From: an uncultured Brachyspira sp.
GTDB lineage: Bacteria > Spirochaetota > Brachyspiria > Brachyspirales > Brachyspiraceae
NCBI GenBank assembly: GCA_934725525.1
Contig: CAKVCG010000094.1
Location: 1 to 6,689 of the forward strand
Direction: 5' to 3'
Length of the DNA: 6,689 bases
The notes beneath the pieces were generated by a model. The model saw nothing but the letters and a program-made list of their open reading frames with translations. It was not told the DNA's origin and did not search any database. This document shows positions 5,479 to 6,689 of this stretch, in pieces (position 1 is the stretch's first letter; every line of letters starts with the position of its first letter). The translations under genes and the position numbers were made by a program.

Positions 5479-6441
5479 ATGGTTAAATTTTCAGATTTAG
5501 GTTTAGTAAATAGCAGAGGGCTATTTCAAAAAGCGGTAAGCGGAGGATACGCGATTCCCGCTTTCAATTTCAATAATATGGAGCAACTTCAGGCAATAAT
5601 TCAAGCCTGCGTTGAAACAAAAAGCCCCGTTATACTTCAAGTTTCTTCAGGCGCTAGAAAATATGCCAATCAAACTTTATTAAGATATATGGCGCAAGGA
5701 GCGGTTGAATATGCAAAAGAATTGGGAGTAAATGTTCCTATAGTTTTACATTTAGACCATGGCGATACTTTAGAACTTTGTAAAAGTTGTATTGAATACG
5801 GTTTTTCTTCCGTTATGATAGACGGCAGTCATCATGATTATAATAAAAATGTAGAATTGACAAAAAGCGTTGTAGAATATGCTCATAAATACGATGTCAC
5901 AGTCGAAGGCGAATTGGGAGTTTTAGCTGGAGTTGAAGACGATGTTGTAGCCGAACAGCATACTTACACTCGTCCCGAAGAAGTTGAAGATTTCGTTAAA
6001 AAAACGGGAGTAGATTCGCTTGCAATATCTATTGGAACGAGTCATGGAGCTTATAAATTTAAACCAGGACAGAATCCTAAAATAAGGTTAGATATTCTTA
6101 AAGAGATAGAGAAAAAAATTCCAGGATTTCCTATAGTTTTGCATGGTTCTTCAAGCGTTCCTCAAGAATATGTTAAAATTATTAACGAAAACGGCGGAAA
6201 ATTAGACGATGCAATTGGAATACCCGAAGAGCAATTAAGAGAAGCCTCAAAAAGCGCGGTTTGTAAAATCAATATAGACAGCGATTCAAGACTAGCAATG
6301 ACGGCGGCTATAAGAAAAGTATTTCATGATGACCCAAAAGAATTCGACCCAAGAAAATATTTGGGACCTGCAAGAGATGAAATGAAAAAACTTTATATGC
6401 ATAAAATAAATAATGTTTTAGGCAGTAATAATAAAATATAA
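5479..6441 (+). CDS. fba: Class II fructose-1,6-bisphosphate aldolase
   Basis: Zinc-dependent cytoplasmic enzyme of glycolysis and gluconeogenesis that splits fructose 1,6-bisphosphate into dihydroxyacetone phosphate and glyceraldehyde 3-phosphate. The 320-residue protein has the length and landmarks of the class IIB group (bacterial and amitochondriate protist type). The catalytic Asp93 and zinc ligand His94 are in V-L-H-L-D-H-G-D; E-G-E-L-G at 143-147 supplies the acidic pair. Zinc ligands His189 (G-T-S-H-G-A-Y) and His222 (L-H-G-S-S-S-V-P) are present, as is the substrate-binding N-I-D-S-D (265-269). The stretch D-D-A-I-G-I-P-E-E-Q-L (243-253) is typical of the longer IIB enzymes. All key residues are intact. 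The promoter at 5385-5413 and the AAGGAG site support the start. A 30-codon gene follows after 9 bases and is almost certainly on the same transcript. Confidence 0.97.
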   Translation: MVKFSDLGLVNSRGLFQKAVSGGYAIPAFNFNNMEQLQAIIQACVETKSPVILQVSSGARKYANQTLLRYMAQGAVEYAKELGVNVPIVLHLDHGDTLELCKSCIEYGFSSVMIDGSHHDYNKNVELTKSVVEYAHKYDVTVEGELGVLAGVEDDVVAEQHTYTRPEEVEDFVKKTGVDSLAISIGTSHGAYKFKPGQNPKIRLDILKEIEKKIPGFPIVLHGSSSVPQEYVKIINENGGKLDDAIGIPEEQLREASKSAVCKINIDSDSRLAMTAAIRKVFHDDPKEFDPRKYLGPARDEMKKLYMHKINNVLGSNNKI

Positions 6442-6450
6442 GGAGATATT

Positions 6451-6543
6451 ATGGGAAAGCAACATAGAAAAGTTGTAAAAAGAAAGAGAGCGGCAAGAAG
6501 AATAAAAAGACAAAAAGACGCTCTAAACGGCAAAACAAAATAA
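6451..6543 (+). CDS. 30-residue very basic protein, possible ribosome-associated peptide
   Basis: The frame ATG to TAA encodes 30 residues beginning MGKQHRKVVKRKRAARRIKR and ending in K-T-K. Fourteen of the 30 residues are Lys or Arg and only one (Asp23) is acidic. It has a canonical ribosome binding site, AAGGAG at 6440-6445, which overlaps the fba stop codon and lies five bases before the ATG. With a terminator straight after it, this strongly suggests a real, translated gene in the fba operon. The composition and helical RNA-binding look are like those of tiny accessory ribosomal proteins (THX- or S22/S38-like), but I cannot assign it to a named family from sequence alone. No signal peptide or membrane segment is present. 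An alternative is a nucleic-acid-binding or charge-neutralising peptide. I am confident it is a gene and much less so about its role. Confidence 0.8.
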   Translation: MGKQHRKVVKRKRAARRIKRQKDALNGKTK

Positions 6544-6564
6544 TTAAAATAAGTTTATATAGCG

Positions 6565-6600
6565 AGGGCGTAAGTTATTCTTATGCCCTTAATTTATTAT
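6565..6600 (+). terminator. Hairpin terminator after fba and the small basic gene
   Basis: The stem AGGGCGTAAG (6565-6574) pairs with CTTATGCCCT (6580-6589) through ten pairs, including one G-U wobble, around the loop TTATT. The sequence after it (TAATTTATTATT) is U-rich though interrupted. It lies 21 bases after the stop at 6541-6543 and should end the fba transcript. The opposite orientation lacks a comparable U-run close to the stem, so a plus-strand role is preferred. Confidence 0.75.
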
Positions 6601-6636
6601 TGATAAAATTATTTGATAAAAAAGGATTTGATAAAA
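6600..6636 (+). repeat. Three copies of TTGATAAAA before the lipoprotein gene
   Basis: TTGATAAAA occurs at 6600-6608, 6613-6621 and 6628-6636, with starts 13 and 15 bases apart. The last copy runs into the start codon and the ribosome binding site lies between copies two and three. No convincing -35/-10 pair was found here. The repeats may be a binding site, a local duplication, or chance in AT-rich DNA. Confidence 0.4.
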
Positions 6637-6689
6637 TGAAAAAGACAATATTTTTTATAATTTTAATTTGGACGATTTTAATTTCATGT
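6636..6689 (+). CDS. Lipoprotein, signal peptide only (cut by window edge)
   Basis: The last 54 bases encode 18 residues, MKKTIFFIILIWTILISC. Lysines 2 and 3, a hydrophobic core and the lipobox L-I-S-C with Cys18 make a textbook type II signal peptide, so the mature protein would be lipid-anchored through Cys18. The ribosome binding site AAAGGA (6621-6626), nine bases before the ATG, supports the start. The window ends exactly after the cysteine codon, so the mature protein and its function are not visible. It follows the terminator of the fba unit and is probably transcribed separately. Confidence 0.75.
   Translation, partial: MKKTIFFIILIWTILISC

Noticed and set aside
1..6689. A mobile element, defence cassette or other multi-gene novel system
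   Set aside because: Every complete gene but the 30-residue one belongs to a recognised housekeeping or widely distributed family. There are no integrase, transposase, toxin-antitoxin or CRISPR-like signals, and base composition looks even across the window.

Overview
This is an AT-rich (about 30% GC by eye) bacterial chromosome segment, densely packed with housekeeping genes. No phage, transposon, CRISPR, tRNA or rRNA signal was seen. Heavy use of AGA and ATA codons, the family mix (a DUF4954-like protein, a RicT/PSP1 protein, class II aldolase, an iron-sulfur-type TrpRS) and a lipoprotein start suggest a low-GC spirochaete, with Brachyspira or a relative as first guess. That assignment is an inference from style and content; no rRNA is present to confirm it.

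Left part, minus strand (2921 down to 1): recG (DNA branch-migration helicase), lepB (signal peptidase I) and the first 55 codons of a DUF4954-like protein lie head to tail, with gaps of 84 and 66 bases, and may form one transcription unit. Two hairpins sit back to back in the recG-lepB gap, one of them overlapping the recG stop codon. recG starts with TTG. lepB has no visible Shine-Dalgarno sequence.

Middle part, plus strand (3004-4994): a RicT/YaaT-like PSP1 protein and trpS (tryptophanyl-tRNA synthetase) are transcribed divergently from recG. The TrpRS carries cysteines spaced almost as in the [4Fe-4S] TrpRS of Thermotoga maritima. The tail of trpS overlaps by 17 bases the tail of a convergent minus-strand gene for a free-standing YqfO/Nif3-type PII-like domain (4978-5325).

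Right part, plus strand (5326-6689): a 153-base divergent promoter region separates the PII-like gene from fba (class II fructose-bisphosphate aldolase). Nine bases after fba is a 30-residue, extremely basic protein (6451-6543) with its own strong ribosome binding site, followed by a hairpin terminator. The window ends exactly at the lipobox cysteine of a new lipoprotein gene.

The genes serve separate core functions: DNA repair, secretion, RNA processing, translation and glycolysis. I find no convincing undescribed multi-gene system. The items most worth a second look are the tiny basic protein behind fba, the double hairpin between recG and lepB, and the cysteine cluster of TrpRS.
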